This document shows, one piece after another, positions 17,140 through 25,098 of a stretch of 64,000 bases of DNA (within the stretch, counting starts at the first letter, position 1; the number at the start of each line of letters is the position of its first letter). Where the stretch lies: the NCBI RefSeq assembly GCF_900142645.1, contig NZ_FRBP01000005.1:62001-126000 (forward strand). Reading direction: 5' to 3'. The notes under the pieces are model-generated. The model saw only the letters and a program-made list of their open reading frames with translations, searched no databases and was not told where the DNA came from. This stretch comes from Eubacterium callanderi. Its GTDB lineage: Bacteria; Bacillota; Clostridia; Eubacteriales; Eubacteriaceae. Made by a program: the position numbers and the translations under genes.

Positions 17140-17586
17140 ATGATTATAAAAACCATTGAAAACAGCGAAAAAGTGAATTTTATGGAGCTTCTGCTCCTTG
17201 CCGATGAAGATTGGAAGATGATCGAGAAATACTTATATCGAGGAGAATTATTTGCCTTATATGATGACGACTTAAAAAGCGTCTGCGTCGTTACGCAGGA
17301 AAGCGACTGCATCTGTGAACTGAAAAATATAGCTACTTATGAAAAATGGCACGGTGAAGGGTATGGAAGCAAACTTCTGGATCACATATTTTCGTATTAT
17401 AAAGATAAGCATGCAACAATGCTTGTGGGAACTGGCAATGTCCCCTGGATCATGCGGTTTTATAAGAAAAGTGGTTTTAAAGTATCCCACAGAATCAGAA
17501 ACTTTTTTACAGACAACTACGACCACCCGATGTTTGAGGACGGTGTTCAGCTGGTTGATATGGTTTATTTAAAGAAAGACTTATAA
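17140..17586 (+). CDS. GNAT-family N-acetyltransferase
   Basis: This 148-residue protein has the acetyl-CoA pyrophosphate-binding motif [17 protein letters not shown], preceded by the beta-4 segment LKNIATYEK. The C-terminal segment [14 protein letters not shown] is the typical motif B. The acceptor is unknown. The ATG at 17140 follows GGCGGAG. It begins 78 bases after the permease stop with no evident terminator between them, so partial cotranscription is possible. Confidence 0.88.
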   Translation: MIIKTIENSEKVNFMELLLLADEDWKMIEKYLYRGELFALYDDDLKSVCVVTQESDCICELKNIATYEKWHGEGYGSKLLDHIFSYYKDKHATMLVGTGNVPWIMRFYKKSGFKVSHRIRNFFTDNYDHPMFEDGVQLVDMVYLKKDL

Positions 17587-17686
17587 ATGAATACTGGTTC
17601 CTGAGACAGCAGCCAAAGTCTGAAGGAATCGGAAAAGATGAAACAAGAGACGGTTTTAACTGAGACTGCAGAATGGAGAATTTCTG

Positions 17687-18271
17687 GTGAAAGCAGATTT
17701 AACGGAATTATCATTGGAGGAGCTTTGGACATTGTTTCCCATCATTTTGAAGAAGCATAATCCAAATTATAAAGACTGGTACGAAGAAGAAAAGCAGCGG
17801 ATTATCCGCCATGTAAAACCAGAAAATATTGTCCGGATCAGCCACATTGGGAGTACGGCTGTTGAGGGGCTGGCCGCAAAACCGACTGTTGATATTTTGC
17901 TGGAAATTGACGGAGCCTGCAGTGTTTCCGAGGCCACTGAGGCGCTGGAAAACCTTGGCTGGGGACTGATGTCACGGGAGAACGACCCGGTAAAGCTGTC
18001 CTTTAACAAGGGCTACACGCCGCAGGGGTTTGCGGACAGGGTCTACCATCTTCATGTGAGATATTTTGGAAATTGGCCTGAGCTTTATTTCAGGGATTTT
18101 CTGAAAGCGCATCCCGATGTGGCAGGGGAGTACGAGCGCTTGAAGCTGAAGCTCTGGAAGCAGTATGAATACGACCGGGATGGATACACAGAAGCTAAAA
18201 CGGATTTTATCAAGCGGTATTCGGATATCGCAAAAATAGAATTTAACAACAAATATTTGCCCGAGCGGTAA
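17687..18271 (+). CDS. GrpB family protein (UPF0157, nucleotidyltransferase-like)
   Basis: This 194-residue protein has the family core HIGSTAVEGLAAKPTVDILL, a minimal nucleotidyltransferase-like motif with GST and the acidic D in KPTVDI. HLHVRYFGNWP and FRDFLKAHPDVAGEYERLK are the other conserved blocks. GrpB proteins are widespread but of uncertain function. The start is GTG 17687, preceded by GGAGA with a 7-base spacer. The gene ends ahead of a strong terminator. Confidence 0.88.
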   Translation: MKADLTELSLEELWTLFPIILKKHNPNYKDWYEEEKQRIIRHVKPENIVRISHIGSTAVEGLAAKPTVDILLEIDGACSVSEATEALENLGWGLMSRENDPVKLSFNKGYTPQGFADRVYHLHVRYFGNWPELYFRDFLKAHPDVAGEYERLKLKLWKQYEYDRDGYTEAKTDFIKRYSDIAKIEFNNKYLPER

Positions 18272-18340
18272 GCAAAGGCTCTGGCCTTTCAAACTGCAGC
18301 GTATTCAGAGACTCTGTCTTTTGACAGGCGGTCAGTTGAA

Positions 18341-18370
18341 GGTGGGGTGCATTTAACACCCCGCCTTTTT
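18341..18370. terminator. GGTGGGGTG-family terminator behind the GrpB gene
   Basis: GGTGGGGTG-catttaa-CACCCCGCC is followed by TTTTTTT. The convergent membrane-protein gene stops at 18371. Confidence 0.9.
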
Positions 18371-18811
18371 TTAATGCTGCCTGTAGTAAAGCCAGAAGGC
18401 CAGGAAAATCACGAGGACTGCAATCAGGATAGCCCCAAGGATGAGGAACAGGGCCGGGTTGAAAAAGGAGCAGACAATGCCACCGAAGCCCAGGAGGGCA
18501 AGGGTCAGGTAGAGGGTGCTGCGGCAGGTTCTCAGCTGAATGGACTGGTTGCGTTCGTCTTTCTCGGCGATTTCGAGAGCTTCAAGCTGATCGGGGGTCT
18601 TGAGGGCGCGGGCATACCGCAGGATTCGGAAAATACTGACAGCCTCAATGCCTGCGAACAGGCCCATGCTTTTTGAGAGGACAGAGGTGTCGGGCAGGCC
18701 CCCGGACAGAAGACTGTACAGAATACCTGCAATGGCGGCCAGAGCGCCGATGACAGCGACGAGCAGGCTGAGCCTTAAACGCCGGACGATGGTTTTTCTA
18801 AAGGGATCCAT
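18371..18811 (-). CDS. Small four-helix membrane protein paired with an XRE regulator
   Basis: This 146-residue protein has four predicted membrane helices: about 14-36, 46-62, 97-115 and 119-142. A charged cytoplasmic loop (RYARALKTPDQLEALEIAEKDERNQ) lies between the second and third. I do not recognise a named family. It is cotranscribed with the XRE gene six bases upstream. Such two-gene units of a Cro-type regulator and a small membrane protein are common in Firmicutes; their job is unclear. Confidence 0.75.
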   Translation of the reverse strand: MDPFRKTIVRRLRLSLLVAVIGALAAIAGILYSLLSGGLPDTSVLSKSMGLFAGIEAVSIFRILRYARALKTPDQLEALEIAEKDERNQSIQLRTCRSTLYLTLALLGFGGIVCSFFNPALFLILGAILIAVLVIFLAFWLYYRQH

Positions 18812-18817
18812 GGCTTT

Positions 18818-19024
18818 TTATTCCTCCTCAATTTCTGAAAAATCAAAGACCTCCTCAATGGTCAGGCCAAAATATTTTGAGATTTTGTACGCGAGGGCCA
18901 GTGAGGCTGTGTACTTTTCGTTCTCGATGGACGTGATGGTCAGCCGGGTGACCCGGACGGCCTTTGCCAGCTCTGCCTGGGAAATATGCCTTTGTTTTCT
19001 CAATTCGCGGATACGTGTTTTCAT
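18818..19024 (-). CDS. XRE/Cro-type helix-turn-helix regulator
   Basis: This 68-residue single-domain repressor has the helix-turn-helix QAELAKAVRVTRLTITSIEN (about 18-37) and the C-terminal EVFDF typical of short Cro-like regulators. It lacks a ligand domain. It is divergent from an ABC exporter operon, and the gap between them carries a tandem-dyad operator-like sequence, so it probably represses its own unit and possibly the exporter. Confidence 0.92.
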   Translation of the reverse strand: MKTRIRELRKQRHISQAELAKAVRVTRLTITSIENEKYTASLALAYKISKYFGLTIEEVFDFSEIEEE

Positions 19025-19089
19025 TCCGAAGCTCCTGCTTTTTTTCTAATCATAATATAAAAACAGGAAAACGACAAGTATCAACGCAG

Positions 19090-19136
19090 AATAGTATAGC
19101 ACACTATACAAATATTGTATAGTGTGCTATACTATT
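19090..19136. promoter_or_regulatory. Tandem dyad operator between the XRE regulator and the ABC exporter
   Basis: Two 16-base dyads occur: GTATAG-CACA-CTATAC (19094-19109) and GTATAG-TGTG-CTATAC (19117-19132). Their centres are 23 bases apart. They are also mutual mirror images, so the whole element is a perfect 21-base inverted repeat around AATAT. It lies 66 bases upstream of the XRE start and 22 bases before the exporter ATG. Confidence 0.8.
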
Positions 19137-19157
19137 TTCGGAAAGAGAGGGATGAGA

Positions 19158-19910
19158 ATGGCATTTATTGAAATAAAACAGGTGAGCAAAAGCTTTGGGA
19201 GTGTGCGGGCTTTGAACCAGCTGGCACTCAGCGTCTCGCAGGGATCGATCTGTGCGCTTCTGGGACACAACGGCGCGGGAAAAACCACCACGCTTCGTCT
19301 GATTCTGGGGCTCCTGTCGCCGGACAGCGGGGAGATCGCAGTCGGCGGCCTGGACCCGGAGGCGGAAGGGGATGCTGTCCGCCGGTTCTGCGGTGTACTG
19401 TCTGAGGACACGGGCCTGTACGAGCCACTGAGCGTCTATGACAACCTGAGCTATTTTGCGCGGCTTTATGGCATGAAACGCCAGGATTATGACGCGCGGA
19501 TTGACACATTGCTCGCGCACTTTGATATTCTGGATAAAAAAAATCTGGCAGTCAAGGGCTTCTCTACAGGGATGAAGAAAAAGGTGGCGCTGATTCGTGC
19601 TCTGCTGCACCGTCCGCGGCTGCTGCTTTTAGATGAGCCCACAAACGGGCTGGACCCGGTGAGCATCGAGCATCTGCGCTCCATGCTCAGGGAGCTGGCT
19701 GAGGAAAGTGGCGCCACCATTATCCTGACCACCCACAACCTGAATGAGGTCGAACGGATGGCAGACCAGATCGCTATTCTGCGCCACGGCAGAAACATTT
19801 TTACCAACAGCTTGGACGCCCTGAGACAGGAAACCAATGAAGATGGCTTTGATCTGGAAAGACTGTATATGAAAATTGAAGGGCAGGCGGAAAAATATGG
19901 ACGGAATTAG
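19158..19910 (+). CDS. ABC transporter ATP-binding protein
   Basis: This 250-residue nucleotide-binding subunit has Walker A GHNGAGKTTT, signature FSTGMKKKVALIRALL, Walker B LLLLDEPTNGLDP and the H-loop TTHNLNE. It resembles the single-NBD subunits of ABC-2 exporters. ATG 19158 lies 7 bases after AGAGAGG; the upstream TGC-rich extension from 19122 runs through the operator and is rejected. Its last 14 bases overlap the permease gene, a sign of translational coupling. Confidence 0.95.
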   Translation: MAFIEIKQVSKSFGSVRALNQLALSVSQGSICALLGHNGAGKTTTLRLILGLLSPDSGEIAVGGLDPEAEGDAVRRFCGVLSEDTGLYEPLSVYDNLSYFARLYGMKRQDYDARIDTLLAHFDILDKKNLAVKGFSTGMKKKVALIRALLHRPRLLLLDEPTNGLDPVSIEHLRSMLRELAEESGATIILTTHNLNEVERMADQIAILRHGRNIFTNSLDALRQETNEDGFDLERLYMKIEGQAEKYGRN

Positions 19911-21282
19911 AGCAGTCTGTACCCAGCAGTGGCGTCTGGCCCTTAAGGACAGCGGCACCCTGGCGTTTTACGCCTGCGGGGCTCTTGCCATTGGCGGGCT
20001 GTCCCTGTGGCGGCCCGCCGGACCCTTTGTGCTGAACGCCATGGTGCTGTATCCGCTGTTTCTGCTGGGGCAGTGGGCTTCTGAGGCCTTTGCGGCGGAA
20101 AAGGAAACGCGGACCCTTGAGAGCCTTCTGTCCACAAGTGTGGAAAAGAAGCAGCTACTGTTTGGAAAGGGGGCTTTCTGTCTGGAGGCTTCATGCGCTT
20201 GCTTTTGCCTGAGCTTGGCGCCGGTGCTTATTTTAAAGGAGGCAGTGGGTGCTCTGCCTGACGTCAGCGGGGAGATGCTGCTTGCTGTGGCTGGACTTTT
20301 TATCCTTGGCGCAGTGTGTCTGACCCTGACCGGACTGTACACCTCGGCGGTCTCCGCGGATGTACAGGAGGCCGGGAGCCGTGGTCAGCGGTTTTTTATC
20401 CCCATTGGCTTTTGTCTGGTGGTGCTGCTGACACTGGTATCTCAGAGGCAGGATGAGGCAGCGGTACTGCTGAGCGCTGTTTTTCTGGTGCTGACGGCCC
20501 TGGTCTCTGGCTGGGTGCTCTGGCGGCTGAAACGGCTGAACAGGGGCGGCCTTTTAGCAGATGGCGGAAAAAACCCTGTGGCGGGGAGTGGATATCAGCG
20601 GGATATCCGAAGCCAGAGCCTGATAGTTCTTGGCCATGAATGGCGGTATTTTAAAGCGCTGGGGCGTTTTAAGCTCAGCCTGCTGATGTTTACGCTGGCA
20701 CCGGCCATTTTTATGGTGCTCTGGGACTACTTCTTTGGCGGGGTCAACCTTTATACGGCTCTGGCAGTACTGAGCCTCGGAACGGCCCGGATTACAGTGA
20801 ATCTGACGGCGTACACCATTGGCGGCGAACGGGCCTACAAAACCTTTGAGTCCCTGCTGTCCACGCCCATTGGCACAGGCGCCCTGTTTCTGGGAAAGGG
20901 GCTGCTGGCCCTTCTGTTTTCACTGATCATCAGCGTCCTGGCGGTTCTGCTGGTGCTGGTGGTTTCTGTATTTATCGGCGGAACAGCCCTGTTATCGCCG
21001 GATCAGTGGCTGGTTCTGACGGCGGGGCTGTTGTTCAGTCTTCTGATGACCTACGTCACCGGGCTGTCGACTATGCTGATGAAAAAGCCGCGGCAGGGGC
21101 TTTATGTGGCGGCGGTGCTGAGCTTTCTGGCTGCTGCTCCGGCCCTGGCGGTCTGGCTCCTGCCCGGGAGTCCGATGCTCTGGGCTTTGGGCAGCCTGAT
21201 TTTGCTGCTGACAGCGGATCTGCTGCTGGCCGTATTTATCCACAGAAAGATCAGCCGGGAGCAGCTGATGCGGTGTATTTAA
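19897..21282 (+). CDS. ABC-2 type transporter permease
   Basis: This protein is about 461 residues and strongly hydrophobic, with roughly twelve segments arranged as two similar halves. Each half contains the motif ERTFESLLSTP or its variant: TRTLESLLSTSVEKKQLLFGKG early, and YKTFESLLSTPIGTGALFLGKG in the second half. This suggests an internal duplication of the ABC-2 permease unit. ATG 19897 follows GGCGG and overlaps the ATPase gene. Together they form a small exporter or antibiotic/peptide efflux system of unknown substrate. Confidence 0.88.
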   Translation: MDGIRAVCTQQWRLALKDSGTLAFYACGALAIGGLSLWRPAGPFVLNAMVLYPLFLLGQWASEAFAAEKETRTLESLLSTSVEKKQLLFGKGAFCLEASCACFCLSLAPVLILKEAVGALPDVSGEMLLAVAGLFILGAVCLTLTGLYTSAVSADVQEAGSRGQRFFIPIGFCLVVLLTLVSQRQDEAAVLLSAVFLVLTALVSGWVLWRLKRLNRGGLLADGGKNPVAGSGYQRDIRSQSLIVLGHEWRYFKALGRFKLSLLMFTLAPAIFMVLWDYFFGGVNLYTALAVLSLGTARITVNLTAYTIGGERAYKTFESLLSTPIGTGALFLGKGLLALLFSLIISVLAVLLVLVVSVFIGGTALLSPDQWLVLTAGLLFSLLMTYVTGLSTMLMKKPRQGLYVAAVLSFLAAAPALAVWLLPGSPMLWALGSLILLLTADLLLAVFIHRKISREQLMRCI

Positions 21283-21319
21283 AAAAGAGGTGGGGTGCAG
21301 AATGCACCCCACCTCTTTT
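21283..21319. terminator. GGTGGGGTGC-family terminator behind the ABC exporter
   Basis: AAAAGAGGTGGGGTGC-agaat-GCACCCCACCTCTTTT is a perfect 16-base-pair stem, nearly identical to the hairpin at 8588-8623. Confidence 0.92.
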
Positions 21320-21360
21320 GGGATATGGGATATAGGCGGTCAGCCAAAAAGGAAATGTCC

Positions 21361-21615
21361 TTATTTTAATTCGTCACTGAAGCTTTTTAAATCACGCTTG
21401 ACTTCATCGGGCAGCTGGTTGTATTCAATATGGTCAATGGCACCCTGAAGCGTGTACAAATGTACCAGGCAGACGTTTGAAAAACGCGTCTTCAAGCGTA
21501 GAAACGCTTCTTTGCTCCCGAGCTGTGACAGTTCCTCGGCAGAGCAGATACCAACAGCCTTAAGCTTCTTTTCAATTTCTCTTCCAATGTTTCGCATAGA
21601 GGTCAGTTCGGCCAC
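21361..21615 (-). CDS. TfoX C-terminal-domain protein (helix-hairpin-helix-like)
   Basis: This is about 84 residues. The pattern MRNIGREIEKKLKAVGICSAEEL followed by GSKEAFLRLK and LYTLQGAIDHIEYNQLP is the TfoX/Sxy C-terminal fold. The N-terminal TfoX domain is missing, as in many free-standing Firmicute copies, so a role in competence is not implied. The ATG at 21633 has a ribosome site only one or two bases away. GTG 21615 lies nine bases after AAAGGA and is preferred. Confidence 0.82.
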   Translation of the reverse strand: MAELTSMRNIGREIEKKLKAVGICSAEELSQLGSKEAFLRLKTRFSNVCLVHLYTLQGAIDHIEYNQLPDEVKRDLKSFSDELK

Positions 21616-21707
21616 AAAATCACATCCTTTCATTCCTTCCGCTGGTATAGATTTGTGTTACCAGACAGAGTGGAAAACAGCGCGGTCTGGCGTGTGTTTT
21701 CAAAGAG

Positions 21708-22598
21708 TTACGGGTAAACGCGCACGTAATTGTCTGGCAGGGCATCAAAGAACATGATACCCAGGCAGTCAACGCCGATGTGAACCGTTAGAGCGCTGCC
21801 GGCTCCGGCTTCCGGGATCAGGAAATTTTTGGTGCCGAATTCCTTGGTCATGTATTTTTTGACTTTTTCCTGGAGCTCAGGTGCGGTGCTGTTGATCATG
21901 CCCACAATCTGGTCCTTATCGGCCATACGCTCGTCGACGGAGGCCATCATTTTTTTCAGAGCCTTTTTCTGTCCGCGGACCTTGTCGAAAGCCAGAATCT
22001 GTCCGTCCTTAAAGTAAAGAATCGGAACGATTTTGAGCATCTCACCGATGAGGGCCACATTCTTGCTGATACGGCCGCCCTGAGCCAGCCACCGGATATC
22101 GCCCACCATGAAGAATATCTGGATATGTTCGGCCAGAAAGCGCATGCTTGCCACGATTTCTTCGTGGGGCTTATGCAGCTTGTCGAGCTTGAGTCCCTGG
22201 TGCAGGATCATCATCATGCCCGTGGTGGCGCATTTGGAGTCCACAATGCTGATTTTGCGCCCCGGATATTTTTCCAGAAGCTCGGAGGCGATGAGGCAGG
22301 CCGTCTGGTAGGTTCCGGAAAGTCCGGAGGACAGGGCCAGATAGATGACGTCGTCGCCGTTTTTTAAGTGCTTTTCAAAGGTTTCCTGGTAGGCGAGGGC
22401 CTGGACCTGTGAAGTTTTCGGAAAGCTGGATGGATTGTTTTTAACAAAATTGATGACCATTTCCGGGGTAATATCAATACCGTCGTAATAGGTTTTATCA
22501 TCAAGGGTGACCGGAATCGGCAGGGATTCAAACTCATAACGGCGCAGAATCTCTTCACTGATGTCACACATTGAATCCACAATAAACTTATTTCCCAT
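21708..22598 (-). CDS. DegV family (fatty-acid-binding) protein
   Basis: This 296-residue protein has the DegV opening FIVDSMCDISEEI and the central SSGLSGTYQTA motif that contacts the lipid carboxylate. VDSKCATTGM and the HIG near the C-terminus (TVHIGVDCLGIMFF) are also typical. FakB-type members present fatty acids to the kinase FakA. No fakA is adjacent, so its partner is elsewhere. The RBS AAGGAGGGG is strong. Confidence 0.93.
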   Translation of the reverse strand: MGNKFIVDSMCDISEEILRRYEFESLPIPVTLDDKTYYDGIDITPEMVINFVKNNPSSFPKTSQVQALAYQETFEKHLKNGDDVIYLALSSGLSGTYQTACLIASELLEKYPGRKISIVDSKCATTGMMMILHQGLKLDKLHKPHEEIVASMRFLAEHIQIFFMVGDIRWLAQGGRISKNVALIGEMLKIVPILYFKDGQILAFDKVRGQKKALKKMMASVDERMADKDQIVGMINSTAPELQEKVKKYMTKEFGTKNFLIPEAGAGSALTVHIGVDCLGIMFFDALPDNYVRVYP

Positions 22599-22702
22599 GG
22601 TACCCCTCCTTTTTCAAATTTCTTCTACCATTTTAACATGGCGCGCCGCCTTTGACAATTGGGGGTTTTCAGGCTTAAAAGCATCTTAAATAAAAGGTTT
22701 CC

Positions 22703-22731
22703 TTGCGGCTGACGGCTTATAATGGTAAAAT
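22703..22731 (+). promoter_or_regulatory. Promoter of tex
   Basis: TTGCGG, a 17-base spacer and an extended -10 TGgTAAAAT lie 41 bases before the GTG start. Confidence 0.65.
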
Positions 22732-22771
22732 GAACCGATGAGAAATTGTAATTTACAGAGGAGTCAACAAC

Positions 22772-24922
22772 GTGGAATATTTAATTGATAAACTGGCACA
22801 GGAATTTAATATACAGCCTAAACAGGTGCAGGACACCGTGGAGCTCATAGACGCGGGCAACACGATCCCCTTTATCGCCCGTTACCGCAAGGAAGTTACC
22901 GGCAATCTGAGCGATGTTCTGCTGCGTGATCTGGACGCCCGACTGACCTATCTCAGAAAGCTGCAGAAGCGCAAGGAAGAGATTGCGGGCAGTATCGAGG
23001 AACAGGGTAAGCTGACACCTGAGCTTGCGGCCGCCATTGATAAGGCTGCTACACTGCAGGAGGCCGAGGATCTGTACCTGCCCTACAAACAGAAAAAGAA
23101 AACCCGGGCATCGGTGGCAAAGGAAAAGGGCTTGGAGCCCCTTGCCAATAAGATCTATTTACAGCTCGATACTGAGGCGGATCTGGCTGAGGATGCCAAA
23201 AACTACATCAATCCTGAGAAGGGCGTGGAAACCGCCGAGGATGCCTTACAGGGGGCCATGGACATCATCGCTGAAACCATCTCGGACAACGCGGATTACC
23301 GCAAGAAAATCCGCCGTATGGTGACCGAAAAGGGCGCGGTTAAGTCCACAGTCACCAAGGCCTTTGCAGAGGAAAAGACAGAGTTTGAAAATTATTACGA
23401 CTATGGCGAGCCGGTTAAAAAGATCGCTAACCACCGTGTGCTGGCCCTCAACCGGGGCGAAAAACGCAAGGTGCTGGCTGTGAAGATCATAGACCCGGCA
23501 GAAGAAATTCGAACTTACCTGAAGAAATCCATTCTTCGGGACAAGGCCAGCGGCTATCTGGTGAGCGCCATTGAGGACAGCTACAAGCGCCTGATTTTCC
23601 CGTCGATTGAGCGTGAGATCCGTACTGAGCTCAAAGAAAAGGCTGAGGAATCCGCCATTAAGATGTTTGCACTCAACCTGAAAAAGCTGCTGCTTCAGCC
23701 GCCCTTTAAGGATAAGACGACCATGGGCTTTGACCCGGCCTTCCGTACCGGGTGTAAGATCGCAGTTCTGGACCCCATGGGCAAGCTTTTGGATACCGCC
23801 ACAGTTTACCCAACGGAGCCGAAAAATGAGGTGGCAAAATCCGAAAAGATTTTGCTGGGTTTGATTGAAAAATACAAGGTGGACATCATCTCCATCGGCA
23901 ACGGCACCGCCTCCCGGGAATCTGAGCAGTTTGTGGCCGAGATGCTCAAGAAAACCGACCGACCGGTGCAGTACATTGTGGTCAATGAGGCGGGAGCCTC
24001 AGTGTACTCGGCCTCTGAGCTGGGCGCTGAGGAGTACCCGGACATCAACGTTTCCCTGAGAGGGGCTATCTCCATTGCGGGCCGCCTGCAGGACCCTCTG
24101 TCCGATCTGGTGAAAATCGACCCCAAGCACATCGGAGTTGGCCAGTACCAGCATGATGTCAATCAGAAGGAGCTTGAAAAGGTTCTGGACGATACCGTGG
24201 AGGACGCGGTCAACAACGTCGGCGTCAACATCAACCGCGCGTCTGTGTCCCTCTTAAAGCATGTGGCAGGCGTCAACAAAACCATTGCCAAAAACATCAT
24301 TGACTACCGTGAACAGAATGGTAAATTCGGAAGCCGTAAGGAGATTAAAAAGGTTAAGGGCTTGGGAGCAAAGGCCTTTGAACAATGCGCGGGCTTTCTG
24401 CGGATCGATGACGGGGACAATATCCTGGACAACACCGGCGTCCATCCCGAATCCTACAAGGCAGTCCAGAACCTGCTGAAAAGCATGGGTCTGACTACTG
24501 CGGACCTGGAGGCCGATAAGCTGGCTGAAACGGTCACCCGGCTCAACGCTCTGGACGTAAAAGCCACAGCGGCCATGCTGGAAATCGGCGAGCCGACGCT
24601 GCGGGATATTATCAAGGAGCTGAAAAAGCCGGGACGTGACCCCCGTGACTCTGCACCAAAGCCGCACCTTAAGTCCGATGTTCTGAGCATTGAGGACTTG
24701 AAGCCAGACATGGAGCTGGTAGGCACAGTGCGCAACGTCATCGATTTCGGCGCTTTCGTGGATATTGGGGTGCACCAGGACGGATTGGTCCACATCTCAC
24801 AGATCAGTGACCGCTATATCTCCCATCCCACCGATGTTCTATCCGTCGGCGACGTGGTCACCGTCAAGGTGCTGTCTGTGGATGTGGAACGCAAACGTAT
24901 CGGGCTCTCCATGCTCGTTTAA
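22772..24922 (+). CDS. tex: Tex family RNA-binding transcription accessory protein
   Basis: This 716-residue protein has the complete Tex layout. A helical N-terminus contains TIPFIARYRKEVTGNL. The YqgF/RNase H-like domain starts about residue 320 (GFDPAFRTGCKIAVLD). Helix-hairpin-helix motifs (ASVSLLKHVAGVNKTIAKNI and KIKKVKGLGAKAFEQCAGFL-like) are followed by a C-terminal S1 domain from about 645 (LVGTVRNVIDFGAFVDIG). Tex binds nucleic acid and affects transcription and stress tolerance. The start is GTG 22772 behind AGAGGAG. Confidence 0.96.
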   Translation: MEYLIDKLAQEFNIQPKQVQDTVELIDAGNTIPFIARYRKEVTGNLSDVLLRDLDARLTYLRKLQKRKEEIAGSIEEQGKLTPELAAAIDKAATLQEAEDLYLPYKQKKKTRASVAKEKGLEPLANKIYLQLDTEADLAEDAKNYINPEKGVETAEDALQGAMDIIAETISDNADYRKKIRRMVTEKGAVKSTVTKAFAEEKTEFENYYDYGEPVKKIANHRVLALNRGEKRKVLAVKIIDPAEEIRTYLKKSILRDKASGYLVSAIEDSYKRLIFPSIEREIRTELKEKAEESAIKMFALNLKKLLLQPPFKDKTTMGFDPAFRTGCKIAVLDPMGKLLDTATVYPTEPKNEVAKSEKILLGLIEKYKVDIISIGNGTASRESEQFVAEMLKKTDRPVQYIVVNEAGASVYSASELGAEEYPDINVSLRGAISIAGRLQDPLSDLVKIDPKHIGVGQYQHDVNQKELEKVLDDTVEDAVNNVGVNINRASVSLLKHVAGVNKTIAKNIIDYREQNGKFGSRKEIKKVKGLGAKAFEQCAGFLRIDDGDNILDNTGVHPESYKAVQNLLKSMGLTTADLEADKLAETVTRLNALDVKATAAMLEIGEPTLRDIIKELKKPGRDPRDSAPKPHLKSDVLSIEDLKPDMELVGTVRNVIDFGAFVDIGVHQDGLVHISQISDRYISHPTDVLSVGDVVTVKVLSVDVERKRIGLSMLV

Positions 24923-24940
24923 CAAAGCTTTAAGAAAGAC

Positions 24941-24969
24941 TTGCCACATTCGCGGGAATGTGGTAAATT
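24941..24969 (+). promoter_or_regulatory. Promoter with an internal dyad upstream of the MATE exporter
   Basis: TTGCCA (24941-24946), a 17-base spacer and TAAATT (24964-24969) are present. The spacer is filled by CCACATTC-gcgg-GAATGTGG, a perfect 8-base dyad (24944-24963) positioned where a regulator would contact both promoter elements. Confidence 0.55.
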
Positions 24970-24997
24970 ATACTGAATTAAAGATTAAACGCTTGGT

Positions 24998-25086
24998 GCC
25001 CCTGTCGCCGGACAGGGGCCCGATGTAAAGCGCTGATTTCTCACGCCGTAGGCCATGGGGTGTGAGGAATCAGCGCTTTTATTTTT
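24998..25086 (+). terminator. Two-hairpin leader / terminator between tex and the MATE gene
   Basis: Hairpin 1 is GCCCCTGTC-gccg-GACAGGGGC (24998-25019). Hairpin 2 is AAAGCGCTGATTtCTCAC...GTGAGgAATCAGCGCTTT (25027-25079) followed by TATTTTT. Hairpin 2 ends tex transcripts. Because a promoter lies upstream of both hairpins, it may also act as an attenuator for the exporter. Confidence 0.7.
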
Positions 25087-25098
25087 CAGGAGGAAAAC

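Noticed and set aside
24998-25086. Guanidine (mini-ykkC-type) riboswitch before the MATE exporter
   Set aside because: The hairpin loops are GCCG and a long irregular loop, not the ACGR loops required. It is kept only as a generic leader.
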